Part shown: piece after piece, positions 54,327 to 64,000 of the stretch
Numbering within the stretch: position 1 is the stretch's first letter
Layout: each line of letters begins with the position of its first letter
DNA from: Dichetophora obliterata
Lineage: Eukaryota; Arthropoda; Insecta; Diptera; Sciomyzidae
Direction: 5' to 3'
DNA length: 64,000 nucleotides
NCBI GenBank assembly: GCA_963920525.1
Contig: OY986436.1
Coordinates: forward strand, 86,566,289-86,630,288
Position numbers and translations under genes: made by a program
The notes under the pieces: generated by a model
What the model was told of the DNA's origin: nothing
Seen by the model: only the letters and a program-made list of their open reading frames with translations
Databases searched by the model: none

Positions 54327-56911
54327 ATGTCATTGTATTCATTAAAAATAGTATTCTGGAATTGTAGAAGTATCCGCAACAAAAGTACTGAATTGTTAAA
54401 CTTTTTGTCTGTTAATAATGTTGATGTATGTTTACTCTGTGAAACTTGGCTTAATCAAAACACTTCGCTTTCTCATCCCATGTATACTTGTCTTCGACGC
54501 GATCGCTTAGACAGTCGTGGTGGTGGAGTTGCAATACTTATTAAAAAAATTATACCTTTCTCTGCAAACCCAATAATAGCTACTGAAGTAATTGAAAATA
54601 TAGGCATACAAATTTGTTTGCAAGATTTTACGGAAATTAATATTTTTAGTATTTATTTCCCTGGTGGATCAATTACACCTGAACTACAGAACAAATTTAA
54701 AAATGATTTGCGGAAACTTTGTAGTATAGGCGTGAATGTTATATGCTGTGGTGACTTTAACAGTCGGCATAGGGATTGGGGTTGCTGTCGCGCTAATGCT
54801 TGGGGTAACATACTCTCGGAATTTACATCTTTTTTTCTCTTTAATGTGTCACATTCTTTCGACCCAACATATGTTCCCGCTTCGTCTAGATCAAATCCAT
54901 CGACATTGGATTTGATTCTGTCAAATATTCCGTCATTTATATCACAACCCATAGCTCTAAATGAACTGAGCTCTGGTCATTTGCCGGTAATGTTTAACTT
55001 ATCGGTAAATGTTTTAACTCAAAATAGTTTGATAAATGATACCCGAAATATAAACTGGAAAAAGTACAAGCAAATTCTTATAAATAGTATTTCACCGGTT
55101 CCTATTGATCAAATAAATATAAACAGCTCCTACCAAATTGACGAACAATTTGAATTCTTTGCCAGTAAAATAATGGATGCTGTGAGATATTCTGTACCAA
55201 AAATAGTCCCTAAAATCAATTATATAAGACTGCCTTCCTACATAATTTAATTAAAATAAGAAAGTATCGAGTACAAGCTGATTACAATGAAATGTATAGA
55301 TATACAATATTTATTCGTGAAGAAATAAAAAAGCATAGAAATAAACAATGGGATAATAAAATGTTGTCTCTTAAAAAAAACTGTAAGCCCTTTTGGAATA
55401 TAGCTTTTGGAAGTGTTAGGGAAAAAATATACTCAGATTCCATCATTGGTTCAAGAAAACGAAACTATTATTCGTAATAAAGACAAAGCTATTGCACTAG
55501 CTGATAGTTTTCTTCTCAATCATAAGGTATCTTCAAATCTAGGAAGTATTACTTTTGATAACTATGTAAACACAGTGATATCGCGCTTTGACTCCACAAT
55601 TGTGGATACCTTAATAAACGACTATATAACTTTAGATTCACTTAATCTGATTATTCGTGAGCTTCGTACAAGAAAAGCTTCCGGTTTAGATGATATAAAA
55701 AATAATATGCTAAAACAACTTCCAAATGTTGCTGTAAACTTTCTTACTCATATCATAAATTCTTGCTTAAAACTTAAAGTGGAAAATATTTTTCCAGATT
55801 CTTGGAAAGTAGCAAAAGTCATTCCCATCGCTAAATCTGGTAAACCAAGAAACAAATTAGAAAGCTATAGGCCAATTAGTCTTCTTAGCAGTATAAGTAA
55901 AGTATTGGAAAAAGTTATAAGGGATAAAATTTTAAAATTTGTGAACTTAAATAACATTTTGCCTAATAAACAGTTCGGTTTCAGAAGGTTTCATAGTACA
56001 ACTCATATATTAAAACGTTTATGTAATTTTGTTAAATGTAACTTTAAGGCAAAAAAATCCACTGGTCTTATTCTGCTTGACAACGGGTTAATCTTCAAAC
56101 TTATAAATTATAGCTTTCCGTTACAATTAATCAAAATAATAAAAAGTTTCCTAACAAACCGATTTTACTGCGTACATATTAATGAAGAACACTCTGATTT
56201 CATTAATATTCCTGCCGGAGTTCCTCAAGGTTCAGTAATAGGTCCCCTTCTTTTTTTAATTTATTGCTCTGATCTACCAAAATCTTCGTGCTGCAATTAT
56301 GGTGTATATGCGGATGATACAGCAATATTCTATTCGCATGAGTTTGGTCAAAACGTCTTGACTGAACTACAATGCCAACTTAATAATGTTGCTCAATACT
56401 TTGAGAAATGGAAAATCAAAGTTAGTAAAACACAGGCCAGTTTAACACACAGGCTAGTAAAACACAGGCCATCTTTTTTACTAGAAAAAGAAAATCTTGT
56501 TTTTTACCCAGCTCTAAATTAATAATCAACGGATTTGAAGTTCCATGGTCAAATAGTGTAAAATATCTTGGAATCTACCTAGACCAAAAATTATTCTTTC
56601 GAGAGCATATCACTAATACGATAAAAAAATTTAATATTGCGATAAAAATGTTATATCCATTAATTAACAGACATTCAAAGCTTAGCAACGAAAATAAAAT
56701 TATAATTACGAAAGTCATTTTTCAATCTATTATTTTATATGCTAGTCCAGTTTGGGGCTCTTGTGCACAAATGCATTTAAAAAAATTACAAATTTCTCAA
56801 AACAAGCTCTTGAAAATGAATCTAAATTTGCCATTGCATTTTTCTACAAAGGAATTACATAAGAAGTCTAATGTCGACTTAATATCAAATCGTATCCAAA
56901 CGATAACTTAA
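54327..56911 (+). pseudogene. Jockey-like ORF2 (endonuclease-RT), disrupted
   Basis: The endonuclease (54,327-55,250) starts MSLYSLKIVFWNCRSIRNKS and has CLLCETWLN, RRDRLDSRGGGVAILIKK, IYFPGG, CCGDFNSRHRDWGC, TLDLILSNIP and SSGHLPV. RT (55,407-56,522) has ASGLDDIKNNMLKQLP, VIPIAKSGKPRNK, YRPISLLSSISKVLEK, NKQFGFRRFHSTTH, GVPQGSVIGPLLFLIYCSDL and YADDTAIFYS. In motif A the sequence jumps from GLILLD directly to NGLIFKL, losing about ten residues where relatives have the AFD block. A ~32-bp tandem duplication (AGTAAAACACAGGCCA repeated at about 56,425-56,470) shifts the frame; the alternative frame then gives SKTQAIFFTRKRK and the tail through 56,911. Further frameshifts lie near 55,250-55,407. 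Confidence 0.87.
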
Positions 56912-57384
56912 AAATATATAATGCTGAGCCGCATTTCTGATAAGCCTTTAATATCTAGTTTATATGAAATATAACGCTATTAAAAAAAAATATTTATATA
57001 TTTTCTTTTCTGTTTTTTTTTTTTGTTTATTTATTAATATTATCGTCAACAATTTATTTATTATCGTTAACTCATTTTGTTAACCTATTATGCTTATTTA
57101 TTTAGTAATTTACTTCATCTCACATTGGCATAAGCCTCCTATTTGTTTTTGTTTTTTTTAATTTTTCTCCATCTCTAGTCATCCCTTAGTATTTAAGTCT
57201 CAATTGGAAGGTTTTTGTTGTAGTTTTCCTTCGCAAACTTCAAAATTAAAACGTATGTAATACAAGCCTTATGTAAATAATAAAATTAAGACTTTCTAGC
57301 TGTAAGGTATATACCAGATCTCTGTAAATTGTGTAATAACGTTTTTCTACTACAAATAAACAAAAATTTAATAAAATAATTTAA
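56912..57384 (+). other. 3' UTR of the Jockey-like LINE
   Basis: AT-rich non-coding tail after the ORF2 remnant, with two poly-T runs, several AATAAA-like signals near the end, and an A-rich terminus directly before the TSD. Confidence 0.6.
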
Positions 57385-57397
57385 TAAATTCAAATTC

Positions 57398-57985
57398 GAC
57401 TACAATTGTATTTGGCGGCCAAAAGTTTACACCGACTATAGAATTAAATAAATTTTCAGGAACTGTTAATCTAAAAGAAGTAATCGATCTTACATTTGAA
57501 TATTTGAATTTATGAACCGAAAGATGCAAGGAACAATTCAACTTTGATTTAATGAAAACATCTATATCAACCTCTGTTGTATCCGCAGCTAAGCGAGAAA
57601 CAAAGATTGATTTAGTTGGTGGAATTGCAATGATTGGCTTAGGTGGAACAGAAACCTGAGAAGTAAGAGGAACAACCTGGGAATCGACCAAAGTTGGTGA
57701 AAGAGAAACAGTTTGGGCATAAGACATGACTGGCAATGAAGGTGGAGGTGCCAGCACTGGCAAAGGAGCAGAAATCGATATGTTTGCTGTATTCGAAGTA
57801 GAAGTTAAATAGGTGGCGGGGCTGTTATACCACCAATGTCCATGTCATCAGCAATGTCATGTACAGAAGAATGTAGAGTTGGAGTTGAATCCGTTTTTTG
57901 CTTACTACGCAAAGACATGTGTTTTTTTTTCCTTTTGGGTGAAGGAATTAACTCTTCAATATATTTAAAATCGTCGAAAAGAGAC
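57398..57985 (-). pseudogene. CR1-like LINE ORF1 fragment
   Basis: On the minus strand a start region (IEELIPSPKRKKKHMSLRSK, then DIADDMDIGGITAPPP) leads after a frameshift into 57,763-57,386. That stretch is a Pro/Val-rich linker followed by KSIFVSRLAADTTEVDIDVF, SVHKFKYSNVRSITSFRLTV and VGVNFWPPNTIVVEFEF, the C-terminal fold typical of ORF1 in CR1-type LINEs. It is cut by the Jockey insertion at its very end. Upstream (above 57,985) is low-complexity TTTAAAAATT sequence and no more ORF1. Confidence 0.7.
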
Positions 57986-58290
57986 TGGTATTTAAAAATT
58001 TAAAATTTAAAAATTTGGTATTAAAATTTAAAAAGTTTTTAATTTTTGCAAACAGATTTTTTAATAAATTAATAAAATTAATAAATTAATAAAGAAAGCA
58101 ATAAATTCATCTATTATTCATTTTAAATGAAAATTATGTGTTACATACATATCCATTTATTTTGCAGTTTTCTTGCATAGCTATTTTCTGTGTTGCATGT
58201 ACTTACCTCATTTTATTCTTCTCATTCAATAAAAAATTCAATCTTATTACATAACTAGTAATTCCGCGTTATATCTTATTACATAAAAAC
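57986..58290. other. Low-complexity AT DNA
   Basis: Short TTTAAAAATTTAAAA and TTAATAAATTAATAAA repeats, no other feature. Confidence 0.6.
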
Positions 58291-58299
58291 GCGGACGTT

Positions 58300-59810
58300 G
58301 GTCTGCCACAGACCGCCTTACTGCCATATACGAAAATGACAAGAAATGCCAAATATATTCACCATTTTCAGTATACCCGAGTAAAAATAAAAACTTTTTA
58401 GCTAAGGCCAAACAGTGGCCGTACAAGGCCTAATTTTTAATATTTTTCTCGGTTTAAATAAAGTGGGACAGGCCTATTATTAGTGCACTTGCCGAGAGGA
58501 ACCATATGAAATAAATTACAAAATTTTTGTCTAATACGACCCAAAACGTTCATATAAAACATTTTCATTGGTTTGTGCGCGGAAAAAATGTGTCTAAACC
58601 AATTCTTAGTACAGTTGCTGACAGTAACCATACAAACTAAGCCAAAATTTTAGCTCAATCGACACAGTAGTCAATTTAATGATTTCTCAAAAAGTGGGTG
58701 TTGATATATAGCGATAACGCCTATTTTTTGTACAGTTGCCGAAAGTAACCATAAAAACTTAAGTATCAAATGTTAGTCTTATAAGACCAAAACGGCTTGA
58801 AATATAGCATTTTCACTGATTTGTGGGCGGAAAAAGGGGCATGGAAACCAATTTTTCGTAGTTTCTGACAGTAACCACTCAAACCAAATTACAAAATTTA
58901 AGTCTTATACGACCAAAACCGTATTAAATGAAGCATTTTCATTGGTTTGTGGGCGGTAAAAAGAGGCGTGGATACACACACGTTTAGTAAAGCTACCTAC
59001 AGTAACCATGCAACCTAAGTTACCAAATTCAAGTCTTATACGACCAGAAGTGTCTGAAATAAAGCATTTTCATTGATTTTTTGGCGGTAAAAGGGGGCTT
59101 GGAAACTCATTTTTTATACAGTTATCGACAGTAACCGTACAAACTAAATTACTGAATTTTAGCCTTACGTGACCCAAACCGACTGATATTTAACATTTTT
59201 ATTGATTTGGGGGCGGTAAAAGGGGGTACGGCAACTTTTTTCCTCAACCATCTCGTACCTGAAACAAATCGAATGCCAAAATTTCTGGTCAATCGGTCCA
59301 GTAGCTTTGTAGTCTATAGACATCAGACACACATCGTTTTGCTTTTTATGTATGTAGAATCTACATTGTAGATATTGATTTGTGGGCTTTAAAAGTGGGC
59401 GTAAAAACATTTATATATATAGACCGCCTTTTGGGGCACCTACACAGCAAGTTTCACTATAAAAATGCCGTGATTTCGAATAAGTGGGCGTATATATATT
59501 TCAACCACGCCCATTTTTTGTACAGTTACCGACAGTAACCACCTGAACAAAATTACCAAATCTTAGTTTTTTTTACAATCAAAACAGCTTGATATATTTG
59601 GTTTGTGATTGATAACGCAAATTTAGTTTGTATGGACGTACCACGCCCCCTTGTCCAATCGTTACCAAACCTCACAGAAACACTTTCAAGAAGTGGCTTC
59701 AGTTTCCCTGAAAATTTCATAAAGATCGGTTCAGCGCTTATGGAGTGTATACGTGATATAGCCACATACCCAAATACATACATCCATTTTTATATATATA
59801 GATAGAAGAT
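58300..59810. repeat. ~126-bp tandem repeat, six or more degenerate units, within a TE
   Basis: The marker CAGTTRCCGACAGTAACCA recurs at about 58,485, 58,611, 58,734, 58,861, 58,990, 59,119 and 59,521, giving spacings of 123-129 bp. Between markers is a conserved order: AAATTACAAAATTTAGTCTT, ACGACCAAAACCG, ATAGCATTTTCATTGATTTG, TGGGCGG-AAAA-GGGCGTGG. The downstream part (59,600-59,810) reads CCACGCCCCCTTG...GAAAATTTCATAAAGATCGG ...TATATATATAGATAG, an ending I associate with abundant non-autonomous fly repeats. Related fragments are at 26,150-26,345 and 28,405-28,440. Confidence 0.75.
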
Positions 59811-60729
59811 GTAATAGTTTAAACCTAAATGAAAATCTTATAACATAATGTAATAACTTAAAACTGAATTGAAAACTTATTACATAATGTAATAAATTAT
59901 CAACTTAGTCAAACAATTTGAATGAATTTAACTAACCTAAGTAATGTTATTAAGTAAATATTTACAATTTAAAACTACAAAAGTAAAAGTATTAAATGCA
60001 CTTGCAATACTTACAGTATTTACAATATTTACATATTTACAGATATGTAAATTACTTAAAGTAATTTTATAAACGGTTATTGTAACCTCAAAAATGTATG
60101 TACAATATTTACATTATAAAATTTAGTTTTACAATATTTACAGTAAATATTTCCACAAATGTATTTACAATATTTACAATATATACAAAAAGCTTTTATT
60201 AGTCCGGAAAAAAAGACAAGTCAGAATTTGTTGTGTGTGAAAGAAGGAAAGAATTTAATAACCTGAAATAGTAGATAGAAAATTTTGAAAATTATAAATG
60301 AGTCTAAGAGAATTATAAAAAAGATGTTTGTAAGCGATGCCATAAGAAAGATTTCGAAATATGATCCAATTAGCCTCGCATGGTACAGTAGCGAATGCAA
60401 CTTATATAAGCGGCTAGTATACAGCAAAAAATCATGGTCGTGCAAAACGTAGTCACTTTACCAATAACAGAATTTAATACTCGTAACTTTCAAAAATACT
60501 GAGTATTAAGAAAAATCCGTACTAATAATGATTTAAGCTGAGTATTAAATTTCTTAGTACGCAACTGAGAAAATACTCAGCTGACCCCAATATTAAATAT
60601 TTAATAGAGGCTTTTACCCGACACATTTTTTGACATTTTATTAATGTTTCAAAATATACAAAAAAAAAATTTGTGTCAAAATTAAATAGAATAACATAAA
60701 ATGTAGTTTTCATTTCTGTAAATATGTAA
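59811..60729. other. AT-rich DNA with TTTACAATATTTACA microsatellite
   Basis: Irregular copies of TATTTACAATATTTACAG occupy 59,990-60,190. No gene is recognised in the remainder. Confidence 0.5.
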
Positions 60730-61032
60730 CGGCCGCTTTATCAATGTCCGGTTAGTCAAGCTCTTAACCAGGAGTTAGCTAACCATATGATAGCTAAGAA
60801 AATAATATTGATTTCACCAAGTGCTGGTAAAGCAACCGTCGGTTTTTTTGTAATTTTGTAATCTTGTCAGCTGCTCCTTCGATTAGCAGCTAACCGAAAC
60901 CACAACTTCGCGTTAACTTAATCAGCACTTAACTGACAGTTAAGTCTTAACCGAACATTGAAAAAGAGCTTTTTTGCTAACTGCTGGTTAAAGTTCTGAT
61001 TAGTGATTAACCGGACATTGAGAAAGCGGCCC
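60730..61032. mobile_element. 303-bp MITE with TAA duplication
   Basis: The left end (C)GGCCGCTTTATCAATGTCCG and complement of the right end (G)GGCCGCTTTCTCAATGTCCG are inverted for about 24 bp through GGTTA. TAA flanks both ends (60,727-60,729; 61,033-61,035). Inside are several TTAACC/GGTTAA and AGCAGCTAACC motifs in both orientations, typical of subterminal repeats. PIF/Harbinger-type MITE by TSD. Confidence 0.85.
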
Positions 61033-61249
61033 TAAATATTCCAAATACTGTAAATATTGTAAGTAAATTTATTTTAATTCTTTTAATTTCTGCTTAAGAC
61101 TTAAAATTCTTGTACTGACAAATCAGGTTTTTTTAATTGTGACGTTATTAAAAAAAGAGCGAGATGTTAGCATAGAAGTTCTATTTCATTTTGACATAAA
61201 TATATATTTTTGTATATTTTGCATACATGGGCACACTGCAGTAAATATT

Positions 61250-61850
61250 TACTGCATTACTAGAAGCAGTAATCAGTAAACTTTTACTTATAATGAAATT
61301 CAATTTGCATTACCAGTAAATTTTTACTGATTACTGGAAAAAATTGCAGTAAAAATAAATTTTTACTGATTACTGGAAAAAAATTGCAATACAAATAAAT
61401 TTTTACTGATAATGAAATTCAATTTGCATTACCAGTAAATTTTTACTGATTACTGGAAAAAATTACAGTAAAAATAAATTTTTACTGATTACTGGAAAAA
61501 ATTACAGTAAAAATAAATTTTTACTGATTACTGGAAAAAAATTGCAGTACAAATAAATTTTTACTGATAATGAAATTCAATTTGCATTACCAGTAAATTT
61601 TTACTGATTACTGAAAAAAATTGCAGTAAAAATAAATTTTTACTGATTACTGAAAAAAATTGCAGTAAAAATACATTTTTACTAATTACTAAAAAAAATT
61701 GCAGTAAAAATTTATTTTTACTGATTACTGAAAAAATTTGCAGTAAAAATAAATTTTTACTGATTACTGAATAAAATTGCAGTAAAAGTAAATTTTTACT
61801 TATAATGAAATATCATTTGCATGATAAGTAAAATTTTTACTAGTAACTAG
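61250..61850 (+). repeat. Left ~38-bp subterminal repeat array
   Basis: About fourteen degenerate units of TTTTTACTGATTACTGGAAA / ATTGCAGTAAAAATAAA. A longer variant containing TAATGAAATTCAATTTGCAT recurs three or four times, suggesting higher-order duplication. Mirrored at 62,880-63,530. Confidence 0.85.
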
Positions 61851-61892
61851 TAAGTAGTAATTGGTAGTTAAAAATCAATGTACAAGCACTAA

Positions 61893-62072
61893 GGGCCAGT
61901 TTTTCAGTACGAGTTTAAACTTTAGTCAAATTTAACCTAGCTTTATTCACCAAAATTGGACGTTTACCCTCGGTCTAGCTTGATATTCTAGCATGAAGTT
62001 AAATAGACTTAAATTATCATATAATGTATTTTTGTTTGACTAAAGTTTGAAATCGTGCTGAAAAACTGGCCA
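61893..62072. mobile_element. 180-bp MITE with TAA duplication
   Basis: Left GGCCAGTTTTTCAGTACGAG and complement of right end GGCCAGTTTTTCAGCACGAT are inverted for about 35 bp (through TTTAGTCAAA). TAA flanks both ends (61,890-61,892; 62,073-62,075). Inserted within the hAT element. Confidence 0.85.
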
Positions 62073-62204
62073 TAAATGAAATAAATAATTTAAGAAAATT
62101 AATGCTCTTTACACATGTATTATATATGTATATTATTATGTATGTAGATATGTTTATACATGTATGCACATGTATATTCTTATGAAAAAGCTACACGCTG
62201 TTAG

Positions 62205-62870
62205 CTTTTCTTAAAACTAGCATTTCAAAATTATCATCGCTGAGTTTTTGCCTTCTGGAACGATTCACAATCCCAGCGAATGAAAATAACCGTTCTACAG
62301 GTGCCGATGAGGGTGGTGGGGTATTATATTTCAGGAAAACATTTTTTATGGCTGGATGGTTTCTTAGACAATTTGTCGTTGTGTCTCGATCGACGAGGTA
62401 TAAAATTGTTTCTTGGAGATAATTTCCCGAGTCATTGGAAACACATTGTATGCTAACTTCTATTGAAGGAGATGAACAAATTTATACATTAATGCAAAAA
62501 TGTAAAGTAAAGTTAAGTGTAAAATCTTTACCATTATCCCCAAAATCAAGAAATGATTTTTGCGGTGTCTGCGTCAGAACACGAGTTTCGGCATCGGCTA
62601 TTTTGCCATACTTCATCACATAAGTGTTGAACATTTTTTTACTTCTTCTTCTGTTTGTGTTGTTGCTGTTTCTAAAAGAGCTTTCAAAATTCGCAATTTT
62701 ATGTCAGGAACACATATAGCTGCAATAACAGCATCCCAAGCTGCAGGCTATATCAGGAAATATTTTTTTGAAAGCCACAGCAACCACATATGGTTTTATG
62801 TTTTTTCCATGTGTTTTTTATGTGGCTGCATTGATCAGTGGATAGTGCGTTCAGTTTTTTAGCAATCAGT
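62205..62870 (-). pseudogene. hAT transposase C-terminal relic
   Basis: Minus-strand translation from about 62,430 gives LVDRDTTTNCLRNHPAIKNV, then FLKYNTPPPSSAPVERLFSF and AGIVNRSRRQKLSDDNFEML, the hAT dimerisation block (SSAPVERLFSFAG...R..L...N.E.L..L) near the transposase C-terminus. Upstream to 62,870 are broken frames with KSFLDFGDNGKDFTLNF and weaker stretches. No N-terminal BED finger or catalytic D/E is visible. Its location between the inverted arrays makes it the element's own gene. Confidence 0.75.
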
Positions 62871-62879
62871 CAAAAATTG

Positions 62880-63530
62880 TTTTAACTGCCGTTTTTTTCA
62901 GCAATCAGTAAAAACTTTATTTTGCTTCATTTCATTTAAGTTATAAGTGAAAATTGATTTTTACTACAATTATTTCATGTAATAAGTAAGAATTTATTTT
63001 TACTGCAATTTTTTTCAGTAATCAGTAAAAATTTATTTTTACTGCAATTTTATTCAGTAATCAGTAAAAATTTATTTTTACTGCAATTTTTTTCAGTAAT
63101 CAGTAAAAATTTATTTTTACTGCAATTTTTTTCAGTAATCAGTAAAAATTTATTTTTACTGCAATTTTTTTCAGTAATCAGTAAAAATTTATTTTTACTG
63201 CAAATTTTTTCAGTAATCAGTAAAAATTTACTGGTAATGCAAATTAAATTTCATTATCAGTAAAAATTTATTTGTACTGCAATTTTTTTCCAGTAATCAG
63301 TAAAATTTTATTTTTACTGCAATTTTTTCCAGTAATCAGTAAAAATTTACTGGTAATGCAAATTGAATTTCATTATCAGTAAAAATTTATTTGTACTGCA
63401 ATTTTTTTCCAGTAATCAGTAAACATTTATTTTTACTGCAATTTTTTTCAGTAATCAGTAAAAATTTACTGGTAATGCAAATTGAATTTCATTATCAGTA
63501 AAAATTTATTTTTACTGCAATTTTACTGGT
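62880..63530 (-). repeat. Right ~38-bp subterminal repeat array, inverted
   Basis: About fourteen units reading TTTTTTTCAGTAATCAGTAA then AAATTTATTTTTACTGCAAT on the plus strand, the reverse complement of the left array. The long variant with GCAAATTGAATTTCATTATC occurs three times here too. Confidence 0.85.
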
Positions 63531-63546
63531 ACTGCAAAGTGCCCAT

Positions 63547-63834
63547 CTATGATATTTTGAAACATTAATTAATTCAATTTAATTCATTTAATTTACCAAA
63601 TGCAATGAGCTTCAAAATTTAGATTCAAATTAAAAAAATTTCTTAAATACATTGTACCTGCAAGAACTAAAAGAAATTTATAGGTATAGGGCATATAAAT
63701 GTTATCATAATTTAAAAGCTAGAAATTGGTAAATTAATTTAATTCATTTAATCGCACACCGACGCAGACAGCATGGGCCGGACTTAAAACGCAAGTAATT
63801 TGAGCTTATACTAATAATTTAAATTTAATTAAAA
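63547..63834. other. AT-rich spacer
   Basis: TTTAATTCATTTAATTTACC-type sequence related to 45,455-45,800. No gene. Confidence 0.4.
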
Positions 63835-64000
63835 ACAAAATAAATAAACTGGCCATTTCAGCCCTTGGAAGGACTTTGACCTAGCTTCTATTGATCAATT
63901 GTGTTGTGCGAATTATTAAATGTTTGATCACAAATGATCGAGAACTGGACATACGTGTTTAATGCTGACTCCGAACGGCTTATGTTCTCAAGAAGCTTTA
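63835..64000 (-). mobile_element. SINE copy, truncated by window edge
   Basis: Reverse complement of about 31,155-31,325 (GGACTTTGACCTAGCTTCTA, TTGATCAATTGTGTTGTGCG, CGAACGGCTTATGTTCTCAAGAA) with scattered substitutions. The tRNA-like head should lie just beyond base 64,000. Confidence 0.8.

Larger units (their letters stand above)
53008..57384 (+). mobile_element. Jockey-like LINE inserted in the CR1-like LINE
   Basis: AAATTCAAATTC (or TAAATTCAAATTC) is duplicated immediately before (52,995-53,007) and after (57,385-57,397) the element, a 12-13-bp TSD typical of LINE target-primed insertion. The 5' end starts TAGTCTTGAGTTGATTGTC, resembling the AGTC-type start and internal promoter of Jockey elements. 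The 3' end is A/T-rich (TTTAATAAAATAATTTAAT). ORF1 and ORF2 are both present but frameshifted, and RT carries an in-frame deletion. The length of 4.4 kb is close to full-length for the clade. Confidence 0.88.
50046..57985 (-). mobile_element. CR1-like LINE on minus strand, split by a Jockey-like LINE
   Basis: Reading right to left, an ORF1 fragment (57,985-57,398) continues, after removal of the element at 53,008-57,384, into the ORF1 end and ORF2 at 52,995-50,077. The join VEFEF|KSNPRQVNVGHLPR is sensible, and ORF2 starts about 90 bp further on. The order is ORF1, EEP endonuclease, RT, C-terminal tail, 3' UTR, typical of CR1/Jockey-superfamily LINEs. DFSKAFDSVNHNLL and the final RPILEYASVIWNP...RR...NYALHEPLRCMC pattern favour a CR1-like group. 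The 5' end is truncated near 57,985. Several frameshifts make it inactive. Confidence 0.75.
61227..63546. mobile_element. hAT element with inverted subterminal repeat arrays
   Basis: The left end ATGGGCACACTGCAGTAA and the complement of the right end ATGGGCACTTTGCAGTAC are inverted. Behind each lies an array of ~38-bp units AAATTTTTACTGATTACTGG-AAAAAATTGCAGTAA (61,250-61,850 and 62,880-63,530) in opposite orientation. Between them, on the minus strand, is the C-terminus of a hAT transposase. No 8-bp TSD can be recognised. The arrays make up over half of the element. An internal MITE lies at 61,893-62,072. Confidence 0.75.

Noticed and set aside
61250..63530. CRISPR-like array (regular repeats)
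   Set aside because: Repeats are directly adjacent and degenerate with no unique spacers, arranged in inverted arms around a hAT relic in eukaryotic DNA.
1..64000. Single-copy host protein-coding gene, rRNA or defence system
   Set aside because: I searched both strands for recognisable exon-like conserved domains and found only TE-derived ones; spliced host exons too short to recognise by eye cannot be excluded.

Overview
The window looks like intergenic nuclear DNA from an insect, most likely a higher dipteran (fly). It is very AT-rich, full of homopolymer runs, and I can recognise no single-copy host gene. Almost everything readable is a transposable element (TE), intact, decayed or nested. 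The fly assignment rests on an 18-nt primer-binding site that I believe is complementary to the 3' end of fly tRNA-Lys(CUU), and on the TE mix (Osvaldo-like Ty3/gypsy, Jockey-, R1-, I- and CR1-type LINEs, mariner, hAT, P-like, PIF/Harbinger-like). All assignments are made by eye, without database searches.

Layout. 1-8.5 kb: LINE RNase-H relic, hAT relic on the minus strand, a palindrome and a 186-bp tandem duplication, and a decayed DDE-type transposase split by an 85-bp MITE. 9.4-16.5 kb: a MITE with TA flanks, an endonuclease (EEP) relic, local minisatellites, and a dispersed repeat present both intact and split by a 2.8-kb insertion. 17.9-20.6 kb: a PIF/Harbinger-like copy and an internally deleted mariner with perfect terminal inverted repeats (TIRs). 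22.2-26.1 kb: a foldback-like element whose termini are inverted ~46-bp minisatellites. 26.8-28.2 kb: R1-like LINE relic. 30-31.5 kb: MITE and tRNA-derived SINEs.

The centre (31,459-45,358) is a P-superfamily-like transposon (long TIRs, 8-bp target-site duplication (TSD), THAP-type first exon) into which an 11.2-kb LTR retrotransposon (33,679-44,870) has inserted. That retrotransposon is the freshest and most interesting object here. It has 2.84-kb LTRs differing at about five bases, an exact tRNA-Lys PBS, and an uninterrupted gag and pol. Gag begins with a complete RING-H2 finger carrying E3-ligase-type residues, and pol is reached through a canonical T TTT TTA -1 frameshift site.

45.9-49.0 kb is a three-level nest (MITE containing a PIF-like element containing a foldback-type element with a transposase relic). 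50.0-58.0 kb is a minus-strand CR1-like LINE split by a plus-strand Jockey-like LINE with a 12-13-bp TSD. 58.3-59.8 kb is a ~126-bp tandem repeat. 60.7-63.5 kb holds a MITE and a hAT element with inverted arrays of ~38-bp subterminal repeats. The window ends inside a minus-strand SINE copy.
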